In this document: in pieces, positions 1 to 7,981 of the stretch
Numbering within the stretch: the stretch's first letter is position 1
Layout of the letters: every line of letters begins with the position of its first letter
NCBI GenBank assembly: GCA_027082875.1
Contig: JALWTK010000061.1
Coordinates: 1 to 64,000 of the forward strand
Length of the DNA stretch: 64,000 bases
Reading direction: 5' to 3'
Origin: Sulfurimonas sp.
GTDB taxonomy: Bacteria > Campylobacterota > Campylobacteria > Campylobacterales > Sulfurimonadaceae
Translations under genes and position numbers: made by a program
Notes under the pieces: model-generated
Told to the model about the DNA's origin: nothing
Databases searched by the model: none
What the model saw: the letters and a program-made list of their open reading frames with translations, nothing else

Positions 1-33
1 TGCTATTACTACTTTCTTTAAACTTTGTTAGCT
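1..33 (-). other. possible edge of a second attC site (partial)
   Basis: On the minus strand, TAAGCTAACAAA at 35-24 closely resembles TAAGCATAACAAA at 282-270, which opens the clear attC downstream of the first cassette. I read it as the R'' end of a second attC that runs off the left of the window. Only one end is visible, so its palindrome cannot be tested. Confidence 0.3.
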
Positions 34-149
34 TACATGTGTAGGCTCTTTAGTTTCTTCTTGCGTTTAACTCTTTGTACTTTTCTTCTTTTTAAAGCTT
101 TTGCTTTTTGTGAAAAAAGCTCACTCTAAACAAGGTGCTTATGATAGAG
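34..149 (-). other. short gap between two putative attC sites, no convincing gene
   Basis: If both neighbouring sites are attC, this would be a cassette of only about 120 bp. On the minus strand there is an open frame encoding a very basic peptide (rich in Lys and Arg) that ends near 35, but it has no ATG or GTG start and an in-frame TAG lies just upstream. I therefore do not call a gene. It may be an ORF-less cassette or a cassette remnant. Confidence 0.3.
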
Positions 150-279
150 ATATAACGGTCGAGTATAGAAATAAATGCCATTAGCAGTTTCTCAACTCTT
201 TTAACTTCTTACTGATATTCTATCAGAATAGTTCTAAAAAACCTGAGGGCATTTATTTCTCTACTACATTTTGTTATGC
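150..279 (-). repeat. integron attC recombination site
   Basis: An imperfect palindrome of about 130 bp lies immediately after the stop codon of the first cassette. The arms at 163-179 and 248-264 match at 16 of 17 positions when one is reverse-complemented. The outer ends on the minus strand are GCATAAC (279-273) and GTTATAT (156-150), close to the RYYYAAC and GTTRRRY consensus boxes of attC. The short stretches between outer boxes and inner arms do not pair, as expected for the unpaired spacer of a folded attC. A nested hairpin (212-226) sits in the apical loop. Length and layout resemble long attC sites such as the Vibrio repeats. Confidence 0.8.
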
Positions 280-687
280 TTATCGTTGTAGTAGCAGTTT
301 GATTTCTTTAACTACTGTATTTAAGTCAAGGTTTATTTCTCCAATTTCTACTAAATTATAAGACTCTGGATCTAACCAATAATCACTTTTTTCAAATGAA
401 ATTTTAGATAACTCACTATCTATTCCTCGTAATGCAAATCCTACTGTTTTCCATAATGTTGACAACTCTTTTTCTTTTTTAGAATTTTGAGCTTTACCAT
501 TAGCGATAGATTTTAAATATAATCTTGTTTCATTTGATGCACTTTGTAAAGCAATAAGTGCTAAATTATATTTTTGGTCTTCTTCATATTCAATCATATT
601 TTTTGATTGTTTAAAATAATCAATAAACTGAATAATGCTCTTTGCTAGTCCACCTAGCTTAAAATTTATTGTAATATTAGTATTCAT
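280..687 (-). CDS. integron cassette protein of unknown function (135 aa)
   Basis: I do not recognise a family. It is a predicted soluble, mostly helical protein without signal peptide or membrane segment, with a charged Lys/Glu-rich middle and a C-terminal half rich in Leu, Ile and Glu. Its ATG overlaps the stop codon of the upstream gene (TAATG), so the two are translationally coupled and form one two-gene cassette. Its own stop codon directly abuts the R'' box of the attC, the normal arrangement for the last gene of a cassette. Expression probably comes from the integron cassette promoter upstream. The coupling to a secreted Sel1-like protein suggests a shared role, but nothing shows which. 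Confidence 0.7.
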   Translation of the reverse strand: MNTNITINFKLGGLAKSIIQFIDYFKQSKNMIEYEEDQKYNLALIALQSASNETRLYLKSIANGKAQNSKKEKELSTLWKTVGFALRGIDSELSKISFEKSDYWLDPESYNLVEIGEINLDLNTVVKEIKLLLQR

Positions 688-1214
688 TATTTACATGCCC
701 ACGGACTTTCTTTACAAAGTGAATCTAAAGCATTTTGAGAATCTTTATTTCCCATCTTAGCAGCTTCTAAATAATATTTATATGCTAAAATTTTATTTTG
801 TTCTACCCCTAATCCAAATCTATAAAAGGCTCCAAGTTTATGCATTACATCAGACTCTCTTTTGTTGTATTTAACTTTATATGCACTTAAAAACATATCA
901 AAAGCTTTTTTATAGTTTTTATTTTCTTTTCCAAATGTATATATTATTCCTGCATTATAATATGCTTCACCATAATTTTTTTGCTCATCCGTAGATAGTT
1001 TTTTTTGTTTTTTATATAAATTTGCACTATCTATACAGATTTGAGGGGAACCATAGTCTATATGATTAACAGACTCATTTTCACACATTAGTGTATGTTT
1101 CGTTAATGGATTTTTTTCTTCTTTAATCCATTTATCATATTGTTCATCCGTATATGCAAAAATATTTTGTACTAACATTAAAAGTACACTTATTCCTAAA
1201 ACTATTTTTTTCAT
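687..1214 (-). CDS. secreted Sel1-repeat-like cassette protein (175 aa)
   Basis: The first 20 or so residues form a Sec signal peptide: a Lys-Lys start, a long hydrophobic core and a cleavage region around FAYTDEQ. The mature part has two helical repeats of Sel1/TPR type, roughly residues 84-160 (YYNAGIIYTFG..., then KLGAFYRFGLGVEQNKILAYKYYLEAAKMGN). This is the pattern of Sel1-like repeats that include the Helicobacter cysteine-rich proteins. Cys residues near positions 43, 59, 168 and 174 could form disulfides in the periplasm. An SD-like GGAG precedes the ATG. It is the first gene of the first integron cassette and overlaps the next gene by one base. A protein-protein interaction role in the envelope is inferred from the repeats only. 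Confidence 0.75.
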   Translation of the reverse strand: MKKIVLGISVLLMLVQNIFAYTDEQYDKWIKEEKNPLTKHTLMCENESVNHIDYGSPQICIDSANLYKKQKKLSTDEQKNYGEAYYNAGIIYTFGKENKNYKKAFDMFLSAYKVKYNKRESDVMHKLGAFYRFGLGVEQNKILAYKYYLEAAKMGNKDSQNALDSLCKESPWACK

Positions 1215-1287
1215 TGAGAAACTCCGAAAACTAAACTAACTATTTCAAAATAGCTGTGTTCAAACTTCAGGAGTATTTGAAATGTGA

Positions 1288-1294
1288 GCATAAC
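1288..1294 (-). other. attI / first-cassette junction
   Basis: On the minus strand GTTATGC matches the core G/TT recombination site of integrons, and the attC box after the first cassette has the related GCATAAC. The site lies 74 bp upstream of the first cassette gene and about 250 bp from the divergent integrase gene, where attI is expected. From this G/TT to the one at 156 the first cassette would be about 1.14 kb. The rest of attI is not recognisable by eye. Confidence 0.55.
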
Positions 1295-1397
1295 TATTTA
1301 TTCAACGAACATTATAGCATAAGTCACTCATACATAAAAATAAATAAACACTAAAAATGCAAGTTGATTTCAATTTATATTGCATTTTGCAATATTT

Positions 1398-1427
1398 TTG
1401 ATAGTTATTTAAAATATTGACTATTAT
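1398..1427 (+). promoter_or_regulatory. candidate promoter for the integron integrase
   Basis: TTGATA at 1398-1403 and TATTAT at 1422-1427 are separated by 18 bp and point towards intI. Between 1215 and 1547 no gene is seen; the stretch holds the cassette leader, the attI region, this promoter and the palindromes at 1473-1513. A minus-strand cassette promoter is expected here too, but none stands out. Confidence 0.35.
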
Positions 1428-1472
1428 ACTTAAAAATAAAGTGTGTTTTTATTCTGAAATCGGTTGATATTT

Positions 1473-1513
1473 GAACATTATGTTCCTTTATTTGTTCAAA
1501 ATAGTAATGAACA
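1473..1513. promoter_or_regulatory. GAAC/GTTC palindromes upstream of intI
   Basis: GAACATTATGTTC (1473-1485) is a perfect palindrome. TGTTCA (1493-1498) and TGAACA (1508-1513) form a second inverted pair. Both lie between the putative promoter and the intI ribosome site, a position suited to repression. They loosely resemble the Gram-positive SOS box core (GAAC-N4-GTTC), but the spacing differs and many Campylobacterota lack LexA, so the regulator is unknown. Confidence 0.35.
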
Positions 1514-1547
1514 CACACTTTGTTCCTTAAGAATAGGAGAAGATATT

Positions 1548-2516
1548 ATGCATATTAAGAAAAAATTACTTGATATTGTTCGTGAGAAGATCCGCTTTAA
1601 GCATTATAGTATTTCGACTGAAAAAACATATGTGCATTGGATTAAGCACTATATATTTTTTCATAATAAAAAGCATCCTATAGAAATGGGTAAGAGTGAG
1701 ATAGAAGAGTATCTTACATTTTTGGCAACAAAAAAACAGGTGAGTCCAACTACACAAAACCAAGCTTTTAATGCTATTTTATTTTTGTATAAAGAAACAT
1801 TAGGTATTGATACCACAGAGTGGAATGTGCAAGCTCTTCGGGCTCAAGAGAGAAAACATATTCCCGTAGTTCTTACAAAGGATGAAGTGCAAAAAGTACT
1901 GCAAAACCTTAGTGGTATCTATAAATTAATGGTAACACTGATGTATGGATGTGGACTTAGAATGAATGAACTTCTCAATATACGGTTAAAAGATGTAGAC
2001 TTTGGGTTTGACAAGCTCTATATCTGGGATTCTAAATCTTTACAAGATAGAACGATTCCGCTACCGTTAAAGTTAAAAGACGAACTGCAAGTTCAAGTAA
2101 AAAGAGTAGAAGATATACATAAGAAAGATCTTGAAGATGGCTTTGGAAGTGTTTTTTTACCATATGCATATGAGAAGAAATATCCAAAAGCAAAATTTGA
2201 GACAAAATGGCAATATCTCTTTCCAATGAAAAACATATCAACTGATCCAAGAAGTAACACACAAAGACGCCATCATATACATCCACAAACACTAGGCAGA
2301 AATATAAAAACAGCTGCACAAAAAGCAAGTCTGAACAAAAGAGTGACTTCACATATTTTTAGGCACTCTTATGCTACTCATCTTCTTCAATCAGGCATAG
2401 ATTTAAGAAGCATCCAAGAGTTATTAGGGCATAAATCTGTCGAGACTACTATGATATACACTCATGTCGTCTCTGAGATGAACAAAACAAAACTCATAAG
2501 TCCACTAGACTTCTAA
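1548..2516 (+). CDS. intI: integron integrase IntI
   Basis: A tyrosine recombinase that inserts and excises gene cassettes at attI and attC sites. Start chosen at 1548, where AGGAGA sits 7 bp upstream; that gives 322 aa, normal for IntI. It has an N-terminal SAM-like core-binding domain (about 1-105) and a catalytic domain with R138 (CGLRMNEL), a Lys near 163, H269-x-x-R272, H295 (LLGHKS) and nucleophile Y304 (TMIYTH). The extra helix that separates IntI from XerC/XerD is present at about 195-226 ([18 protein letters not shown]), followed by the typical [12 protein letters not shown] segment. It is divergent to the cassettes at 150-1293, the standard integron layout. It ends 11 bp before recN in the same direction, so the two may share a transcript. 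All catalytic residues are intact. Confidence 0.93.
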   Translation: MHIKKKLLDIVREKIRFKHYSISTEKTYVHWIKHYIFFHNKKHPIEMGKSEIEEYLTFLATKKQVSPTTQNQAFNAILFLYKETLGIDTTEWNVQALRAQERKHIPVVLTKDEVQKVLQNLSGIYKLMVTLMYGCGLRMNELLNIRLKDVDFGFDKLYIWDSKSLQDRTIPLPLKLKDELQVQVKRVEDIHKKDLEDGFGSVFLPYAYEKKYPKAKFETKWQYLFPMKNISTDPRSNTQRRHHIHPQTLGRNIKTAAQKASLNKRVTSHIFRHSYATHLLQSGIDLRSIQELLGHKSVETTMIYTHVVSEMNKTKLISPLDF

Positions 2517-2527
2517 AAGGCGAAAAA

Positions 2528-4063
2528 ATGATAGAGAGATTTTACTTAAAAGATTACCTTAGTTTTCAAGAGACTGAACTGAACTTAGAGACGGGTCTTG
2601 TGGTGTTTACAGGACCTAGTGGGAGTGGAAAGTCTATACTTATGAACTCTATACTTGCTTCTGTTGGGGGTGCTTCTTGTGAGGCGACTCTTTGTGAGTC
2701 TAGTGTTACTTGGGATATCGACGAAGATGCTACAGGTATAGAAAACGAAGATATAAATGTCTTCAAGCACATCAAAAAAGAGAAATCGCGTTACTTTGTA
2801 AATGCTCAGAGTCTTTCTAAAAAGGCTATAGGGGGCATAGCTTCTAAATACTTACGACACCTGAGTCTCAAAGACTTTAGTGACTTTGAAAATGCAAATC
2901 TGCTAGAGATACTTGACGAGCGAGTCGCTTCTAAATCTAAAAAGATTATCAAGCTCAAAGAAAATTACAAAAAGGCATTCAACTCCTATACAAATGTCAA
3001 AAAAGAGCTCTCAAAGCTTGAAGAGGAAGAGAAAAAGATAGTCGAGCTCAAAGAGTTCGCTGCATTTGAGATAAAAAAGATAGAAGATATAAATCCTAGC
3101 GAGGGAGAGGATGCAGAGCTCTCTGAGATAAAAAAAGAGCTCTCTCGTAAAGAGAAGGTTTTAGAATCTTTAGAAGCAGCTATGGAGATCTTTAACCATG
3201 AGTATTTGGTCTCTTCAGCATTAGACTCTTTAGATGTCGATAGCTCATTTTTTGATGACACTATGAATGAACTTCGTGCACATTTTGATGCGGCTACAGA
3301 GAAGTTTTCAGCTCTGGATGAAGTAGACATAGAAGAAGTGCTCAACCGTATAGAAGCCATCAGCGGTCTTAAGCGCAGATATGGAAGTGTCGAGGAGGCT
3401 CTAAGCTACAAAGAGCAGAAGAAAGAGGAACTTGCGAAGTATGAGAACATAGAGATAGCCAAAAGTGACCTTGAAGAGCAGTATAAAAAACTTGAAGTAG
3501 AGATACAAAAACTTGCAGAGGAGCTTAGTGCGCTGCGTTTGAAGGAGTTACCTCTGTTTGAGCATGCTCTTAATGACTATCTTCGTTTACTCTATCTTCG
3601 TGATGCTACTGTTGTACTAGAGAGCCAAGAGTATGGAGCTCTTGGCTGTGACCACCTGAGTATCAAGCTTAACGGTACCGAGCTTAACAAGATAAGTACA
3701 GGAGAGTTCAACCGCCTACGTTTAGCTATTTTGGCGTTAAAGTCTGAGTTTATGAGTAAAAATGGTGGAGTCTTGATGCTCGATGAGATAGACGCAAACC
3801 TCAGTGGAGAGGAGTCTATGTCAGTGGCAAAAGTGCTTCGTACACTCTCTAAACATTTCCAGATATTTGTCATATCTCATCAGCCTCAGCTCACTTCTAC
3901 AGCAGATCAGCACTTTTTGGTCTATAAAGATGGTACTATTTCAAAAACAAAAGAGCTTAGCTTCGATGAGAAAGTAGATGAGATCGCCCGTATCATAAGT
4001 GGGGAGAACATCTCAAATGAAGCGAAAACCTTTGCTCGAGAACTTTTAGAGGCAAATGGATGA
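2528..4063 (+). CDS. recN: DNA repair ATPase RecN, short epsilon-type
   Basis: An SMC-like ABC ATPase that acts at double-strand breaks. The Walker A motif (GPSGSGKS) is at residues 29-36. A coiled coil rich in Glu and Lys covers about 130-340. The C-terminal head has the signature region (STGEFNRLRLAILAL), Walker B (GGVLMLDEID) and a His switch (VISHQPQL). At 511 aa it is shorter than the roughly 550 aa of E. coli RecN, which fits the compact Campylobacterota form. An AAGG lies upstream of the ATG. It follows intI by 11 bp and overlaps tatD by 4 nt (ATGA), so it probably belongs to an operon with both. Confidence 0.93.
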   Translation: MIERFYLKDYLSFQETELNLETGLVVFTGPSGSGKSILMNSILASVGGASCEATLCESSVTWDIDEDATGIENEDINVFKHIKKEKSRYFVNAQSLSKKAIGGIASKYLRHLSLKDFSDFENANLLEILDERVASKSKKIIKLKENYKKAFNSYTNVKKELSKLEEEEKKIVELKEFAAFEIKKIEDINPSEGEDAELSEIKKELSRKEKVLESLEAAMEIFNHEYLVSSALDSLDVDSSFFDDTMNELRAHFDAATEKFSALDEVDIEEVLNRIEAISGLKRRYGSVEEALSYKEQKKEELAKYENIEIAKSDLEEQYKKLEVEIQKLAEELSALRLKELPLFEHALNDYLRLLYLRDATVVLESQEYGALGCDHLSIKLNGTELNKISTGEFNRLRLAILALKSEFMSKNGGVLMLDEIDANLSGEESMSVAKVLRTLSKHFQIFVISHQPQLTSTADQHFLVYKDGTISKTKELSFDEKVDEIARIISGENISNEAKTFARELLEANG

Positions 4064-4833
4064 TAATAGATACACATATACACTTAGATGATGATAGATA
4101 CGATGAGGACTTAGATGCAGTGCTAGAGCGAGCTATAGAGGGTGGAGTGAAGCAGTTTATCATCCCTGGTGCTGATGTTACTACTCTTGATAAGGCTGTA
4201 AGTATCGCTGAGAGGTACGATAATGTTTTTTTCGCTGTAGGTGTGCACCCTTATGATATGAAACAGTTTGATGGACTTGCGTTTGAGAACTATGTGGGGC
4301 ATGAGAAGTGTGTAGCTATTGGTGAGTGTGGGCTTGACTACTTTCGACTTGAAGGTTCAGATGAGGAAAAGGAGGCGGAAAAACAGGAGCAAAAGAGGGT
4401 CTTTCGTGCACAGATAGAACTAGCTAAGAAGTACAAAAAACCTCTTATAGTTCATATCCGTGATGCGTCCCGCGACTCTAAGGAGTTGATGCTCGAAGCT
4501 GGTGCTGGAGAAGTAGGAGGAGTGCTACACTGTTTTAATGCAGATGAGGAGCTTCTCTCACTTGCAAATGAGGGTTTTTACTTTGGTATAGGTGGGGTAC
4601 TTACTTTTAAAAATGCAAAAAAACTTGTCAATGTTCTGCCTAAGATTCCAGAGGAGAAGCTTATCATAGAAACAGATGGACCATATCTTACTCCAACACC
4701 CCACAGAGGGGAGAGAAATGAGCCTTTTTATACGACATTTGTCGCAGAAAAAATGTCTGAGATTTTAGAGACACCGCTAGAAGAGATAAAAGAAAGTACT
4801 ACGATAAATGCAAGAACATTGTTCCATATATAG
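4060..4833 (+). CDS. tatD: TatD-family metal-dependent DNase
   Basis: A TIM-barrel hydrolase of the TatD/YcfH family; members are 3'-5' exonucleases, and some act in DNA repair. Family signatures are clear: THIH near the N terminus, the metal-binding Glu in GECGLDYF, HIRDA, the HCF motif, and ETDGPYL with its metal-ligand Asp. Length (257 aa) is normal. The ATG overlaps the recN stop codon, which supports joint expression in DNA maintenance. Confidence 0.92.
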   Translation: MIIDTHIHLDDDRYDEDLDAVLERAIEGGVKQFIIPGADVTTLDKAVSIAERYDNVFFAVGVHPYDMKQFDGLAFENYVGHEKCVAIGECGLDYFRLEGSDEEKEAEKQEQKRVFRAQIELAKKYKKPLIVHIRDASRDSKELMLEAGAGEVGGVLHCFNADEELLSLANEGFYFGIGGVLTFKNAKKLVNVLPKIPEEKLIIETDGPYLTPTPHRGERNEPFYTTFVAEKMSEILETPLEEIKESTTINARTLFHI

Positions 4834-4897
4834 AAGATTAATCTATTTTTAGATAAAATAAGAGCTATTAATTAAAAATCCAATATAAAAGTTGAGC

Positions 4898-6127
4898 ATG
4901 TTTAAATACTTATTTTTTTTTCTTTTCCCACTGTTCCTCTCTGCTAGCTTAACCTATGAGTCTAACTCTAAAAATGAGTTGGCATTACTGAACTCTTTTG
5001 ATATAGAGCCTTCCTTTCTTTATGACCCTATTATGAATGATATGAGAAGAAAAAGTAGCTCTAGGCAAAAAGGGAAACACTTCTTTCGTGCTATGAAGGA
5101 TGCGTATATCTTTATTCCTGCTATTAAGAGTACTTTAGCAAAGTATGATGTTCCGCAAGAGTTCCTCTATCTTGCCATGGCAGAGTCAAATTTTCGCACA
5201 AAAGCTTACTCACATAAACGTGCAGCAGGTTTGTGGCAATTTATGCCCAGTACTGGACGAGCTTTTCATCTTCGTATAGATGAGTATGTAGATGAGAGAC
5301 GTGATCTTATCAAGTCTACTGAAGCTGCTGCGAAGTATCTCGCTTCTTTACACAAACGGTTTGGTAAATGGTACCTTGCTGCTATCGCTTATAACTGTGG
5401 TGGTGGCCGTCTGAGTCAAGCTATAAAAAAAGCAGGTAGTGATGATCTTTCAATTCTTTTAGATGAAAAGAAAAGGTATATTCCAAGAGAAAGCCGTTAC
5501 TATATTCGTAAGATTGTCGCATTAGCACTTATTGGGACTGATGAGCAACATCTTCTCTCTAATGAGTATGAGTATCTTCTTAATCGTGCAAATGCCTACT
5601 CTATTGCAACTGTGAAAATTTCTAGTGGTGAGTCTCTCAAGCGTGTAGCAAAGCTCATAGACCTTCCACTCAAAGACCTAAAAAAGCTCAACCGTCATCT
5701 TAAGTATGATTTTGTGCCTCCTTACTCTAAAAAGTATGATATTTATATTCCATACATTAAGCTTGCTGATTTTAAACGTAAGTACTATGAAGCACCTATG
5801 AAAAATATTTATAAGATTCACATTGTCAAAAGTGGAGATAATCTTTCCCATATTGGGAAACAGTATGGGGTCTCTTATCTTGTGATAAAAGATTTTAACC
5901 ATCTCAAAAATGATAAACTACATTTGAGACAGAAGCTCATCATTCCCATCACTAAGTCGAGTCATAAGAAGAAGATAAACACAAGAAACTACTATATGGT
6001 AAAACGTGGTGACTCTCTTGACTCCATCGCTAGAGCACATAGAGTGAGTGTGAGAAATATTAAAATGCAAAACCACATAAAAGGTTCTTTGATAAAAGTT
6101 GGTGAAAGGTTAAAAATTTATGAATAA
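4898..6127 (+). CDS. mltD: membrane-bound lytic murein transglycosylase D
   Basis: Cleaves the glycan strands of peptidoglycan in the periplasm. An N-terminal hydrophobic signal is followed by an SLT domain with the catalytic Glu in AMAESNF and the conserved AGLWQFMPSTG. Two LysM peptidoglycan-binding repeats follow at about 305-355 (VKSGDNLSHIG) and 363-409 (VKRGDSLDSIA). I take the ATG at 4898; an in-frame TTG at 4892 would add two residues. The ribosome site is weak for either. The gene overlaps rlpA by 8 nt, joining two glycan-remodelling enzymes. Confidence 0.92.
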   Translation: MFKYLFFFLFPLFLSASLTYESNSKNELALLNSFDIEPSFLYDPIMNDMRRKSSSRQKGKHFFRAMKDAYIFIPAIKSTLAKYDVPQEFLYLAMAESNFRTKAYSHKRAAGLWQFMPSTGRAFHLRIDEYVDERRDLIKSTEAAAKYLASLHKRFGKWYLAAIAYNCGGGRLSQAIKKAGSDDLSILLDEKKRYIPRESRYYIRKIVALALIGTDEQHLLSNEYEYLLNRANAYSIATVKISSGESLKRVAKLIDLPLKDLKKLNRHLKYDFVPPYSKKYDIYIPYIKLADFKRKYYEAPMKNIYKIHIVKSGDNLSHIGKQYGVSYLVIKDFNHLKNDKLHLRQKLIIPITKSSHKKKINTRNYYMVKRGDSLDSIARAHRVSVRNIKMQNHIKGSLIKVGERLKIYE

Positions 6128-6905
6128 AATATATATTTTATGGCTCTATGGACTCATTCTTTTTATAAGCGGATGTAGTACAAGAGGAATGGGCACATAC
6201 AAGCATAAAACTTACTCACAACACAAAAGTTATTCTGATAAAAACTACTCTCATCCTACTATGCGACCTTATACTATACGGGGTATAACATACTATCCCA
6301 CAGTTGTGAGTGTTGGTGATGAGTTTAGTGGAAATGCATCATGGTATGGTCCTGACTTCCATGGTAAGCTTACATCTAATGGTGAAATATATAATATGCA
6401 TGCAATGACAGCTGCACATAAAACACTACCTATGAATACTATAGTCAAAGTAACAAACAGAAGAAATGGTTTAAGTACAGTGGTACGTATCAATGATAGA
6501 GGTCCTTTTGTAGCGACTCGAATCATTGATCTTTCCAATGCTGCTGCAAAAAAGATTAATATGATCGGGCACGGTACAGCACCTGTTACCTTAGAAGTTT
6601 TAGGATTTGAGACAAAAGGTAAAAGAAGCATACCAAGCTCGAAGCAGATGAAAAAAGCTCCACAAACTCGTTCTATTGGTAACTTTGCACTGCAGATAGC
6701 TTCTTTTTCCCATATAGAAGGAGCTATCTCTACACAAGAGAAATATAATGGCACCGATGGTTATAAAACAATTATAAAAGATGTTGAGAGCTCAAATGGA
6801 CGTATGTTTAAAGTTATACTTACGGGCTTTAAAAGTGAACAAGAGGCAAGAGACTATAAAACAAATAGTCAATTTAATAGAGCATTTATAATAAGAGAGG
6901 ATTAA
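6120..6905 (+). CDS. rlpA: RlpA-like septal ring lytic transglycosylase, lipoprotein
   Basis: Rare lipoprotein A. In studied bacteria it cleaves denuded glycan strands at the septum. A lipobox is visible (LFISGC, Cys at about 19). The double-psi beta-barrel follows (GNASWYGPDFHGKLTSNGE through RINDRGPFV and DLSNAAA), with the conserved Asp of the active site. The C-terminal SPOR domain (FALQIASFSHIEGA... to the end) binds denuded peptidoglycan at the division site. It overlaps mltD and is followed 3 bp later by hisB. The Gln/Ser/Tyr-rich stretch after the lipobox is a likely periplasmic linker. Confidence 0.92.
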   Translation: MNKIYILWLYGLILFISGCSTRGMGTYKHKTYSQHKSYSDKNYSHPTMRPYTIRGITYYPTVVSVGDEFSGNASWYGPDFHGKLTSNGEIYNMHAMTAAHKTLPMNTIVKVTNRRNGLSTVVRINDRGPFVATRIIDLSNAAAKKINMIGHGTAPVTLEVLGFETKGKRSIPSSKQMKKAPQTRSIGNFALQIASFSHIEGAISTQEKYNGTDGYKTIIKDVESSNGRMFKVILTGFKSEQEARDYKTNSQFNRAFIIRED

Positions 6906-6908
6906 AAT

Positions 6909-7481
6909 ATGATAAGTAAAATAAGAACAACTAAAGAGACAGATATTAGTGTAGAGCTAGAGCTCAATGGTAGTGGTAACAGTAATATTGAGACTGGTGT
7001 AGGTTTTTTAGACCATATGCTAGAGAGTTTCTCGAAGCATTCACTTATAGACCTAAACATCACATGTAAGGGTGATACTCATATTGATGATCATCATAGT
7101 GTTGAAGATGTTGGTATAGTGATTGGCTCACTACTTGCAGAAGCACTCTATCCTATAAAAGAGATGGAGCGCTTTGGAAGTGCAAATATCGTTATGGATG
7201 AAGCTTGTGTCTCTTGTGACTTAGATCTAAGTAATCGTCCTTTTTTAGTCTTTGAGCTCTCTCCAACGGGTAAGGTTGGCAATTTTGACACAGAACTTGT
7301 AGAGGAATTTTTTCGTGCATTTGTTCTTAACTCTCGCATTAGTGCACATATCATAGAGATTCGTGGAAAAAATAAGCATCACATTATAGAAGCTGCATTT
7401 AAATCTCTAGCAGTAGCTATTCGCCGTGCTACTGCTAGAAATGAGCGAGTTGGTATTCCTAGTACTAAAGATGTTTTATGA
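6909..7481 (+). CDS. hisB: imidazoleglycerol-phosphate dehydratase
   Basis: Catalyses the dehydration of imidazole glycerol phosphate in histidine synthesis. It is the single-domain form (190 aa) without the phosphatase domain fused in E. coli. The Mn-binding His motifs are present: FLDHMLESFSKH, the HIDDHHSVED motif and the late KNKHHIIEAAFKS. It overlaps kdsC by 4 nt (ATGA). Its place among envelope genes is not explained by function. Confidence 0.95.
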   Translation: MISKIRTTKETDISVELELNGSGNSNIETGVGFLDHMLESFSKHSLIDLNITCKGDTHIDDHHSVEDVGIVIGSLLAEALYPIKEMERFGSANIVMDEACVSCDLDLSNRPFLVFELSPTGKVGNFDTELVEEFFRAFVLNSRISAHIIEIRGKNKHHIIEAAFKSLAVAIRRATARNERVGIPSTKDVL

Positions 7482-7978
7482 TTAAACTTATAGTTTTAGA
7501 TGTAGATGGTTGCCTTAGTGATGGTACACTTATCTATGATGCCAATGGAGTTGAAAGTAAAAACTTTAATGTTAAGGATGGTCTCGGTATCACTACTTGG
7601 ATAAAGATGGGACATAGTGTTGCTATCATTACTGGTAGAAACTCAAGCATAGTCAAAAAGCGTGCAGAGGAACTGGGTGTAACACACTTACATCAAGGAA
7701 TTCGAGATAAAGATAGAGTACTCAAAGAGATTATAGATTCTTTGGGTCTAAAACTTTATGAGGTTGCGGCCATTGGTGATGATCTTAATGATTATGGTAT
7801 GCTTAATCTTGTAGGCAGAAGTTTTACACCAAAAAATGGAGTGAAAGAAGTACAAAAACTAGTAAATACAACTCTTACAAAAAATGGTGGTGATGGTGCT
7901 GTTCGAGAGATGATAGATACCTTAGTCCTTGAAAATGACCAAAAAGAAGAGTTTTTATCTGTCTGGATCAAAGGATAA
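7478..7978 (+). CDS. kdsC: 3-deoxy-D-manno-octulosonate 8-phosphate phosphatase
   Basis: A HAD-superfamily phosphatase that makes free KDO for LPS inner core. The DxD nucleophile motif is in VLDVDGCLSDG, with the Thr of IITGRNS, and the acidic pair in IGDDLNDYGML. At 166 aa it has the compact C0-type tetrameric KdsC form. It overlaps hisB by 4 nt. It is followed by lptC and lptA, so this stretch is a KDO/LPS-export cluster as in many Gram-negatives (kdsC-lptC-lptA). Confidence 0.93.
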   Translation: MIKLIVLDVDGCLSDGTLIYDANGVESKNFNVKDGLGITTWIKMGHSVAIITGRNSSIVKKRAEELGVTHLHQGIRDKDRVLKEIIDSLGLKLYEVAAIGDDLNDYGMLNLVGRSFTPKNGVKEVQKLVNTTLTKNGGDGAVREMIDTLVLENDQKEEFLSVWIKG

Positions 7979-7981
7979 ATT

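Noticed and set aside
34-149. Basic peptide frame on the minus strand
   Set aside because: It has no ATG or GTG start, an in-frame stop lies just upstream, and it is Lys/Arg-rich as expected from AT-rich noncoding DNA.
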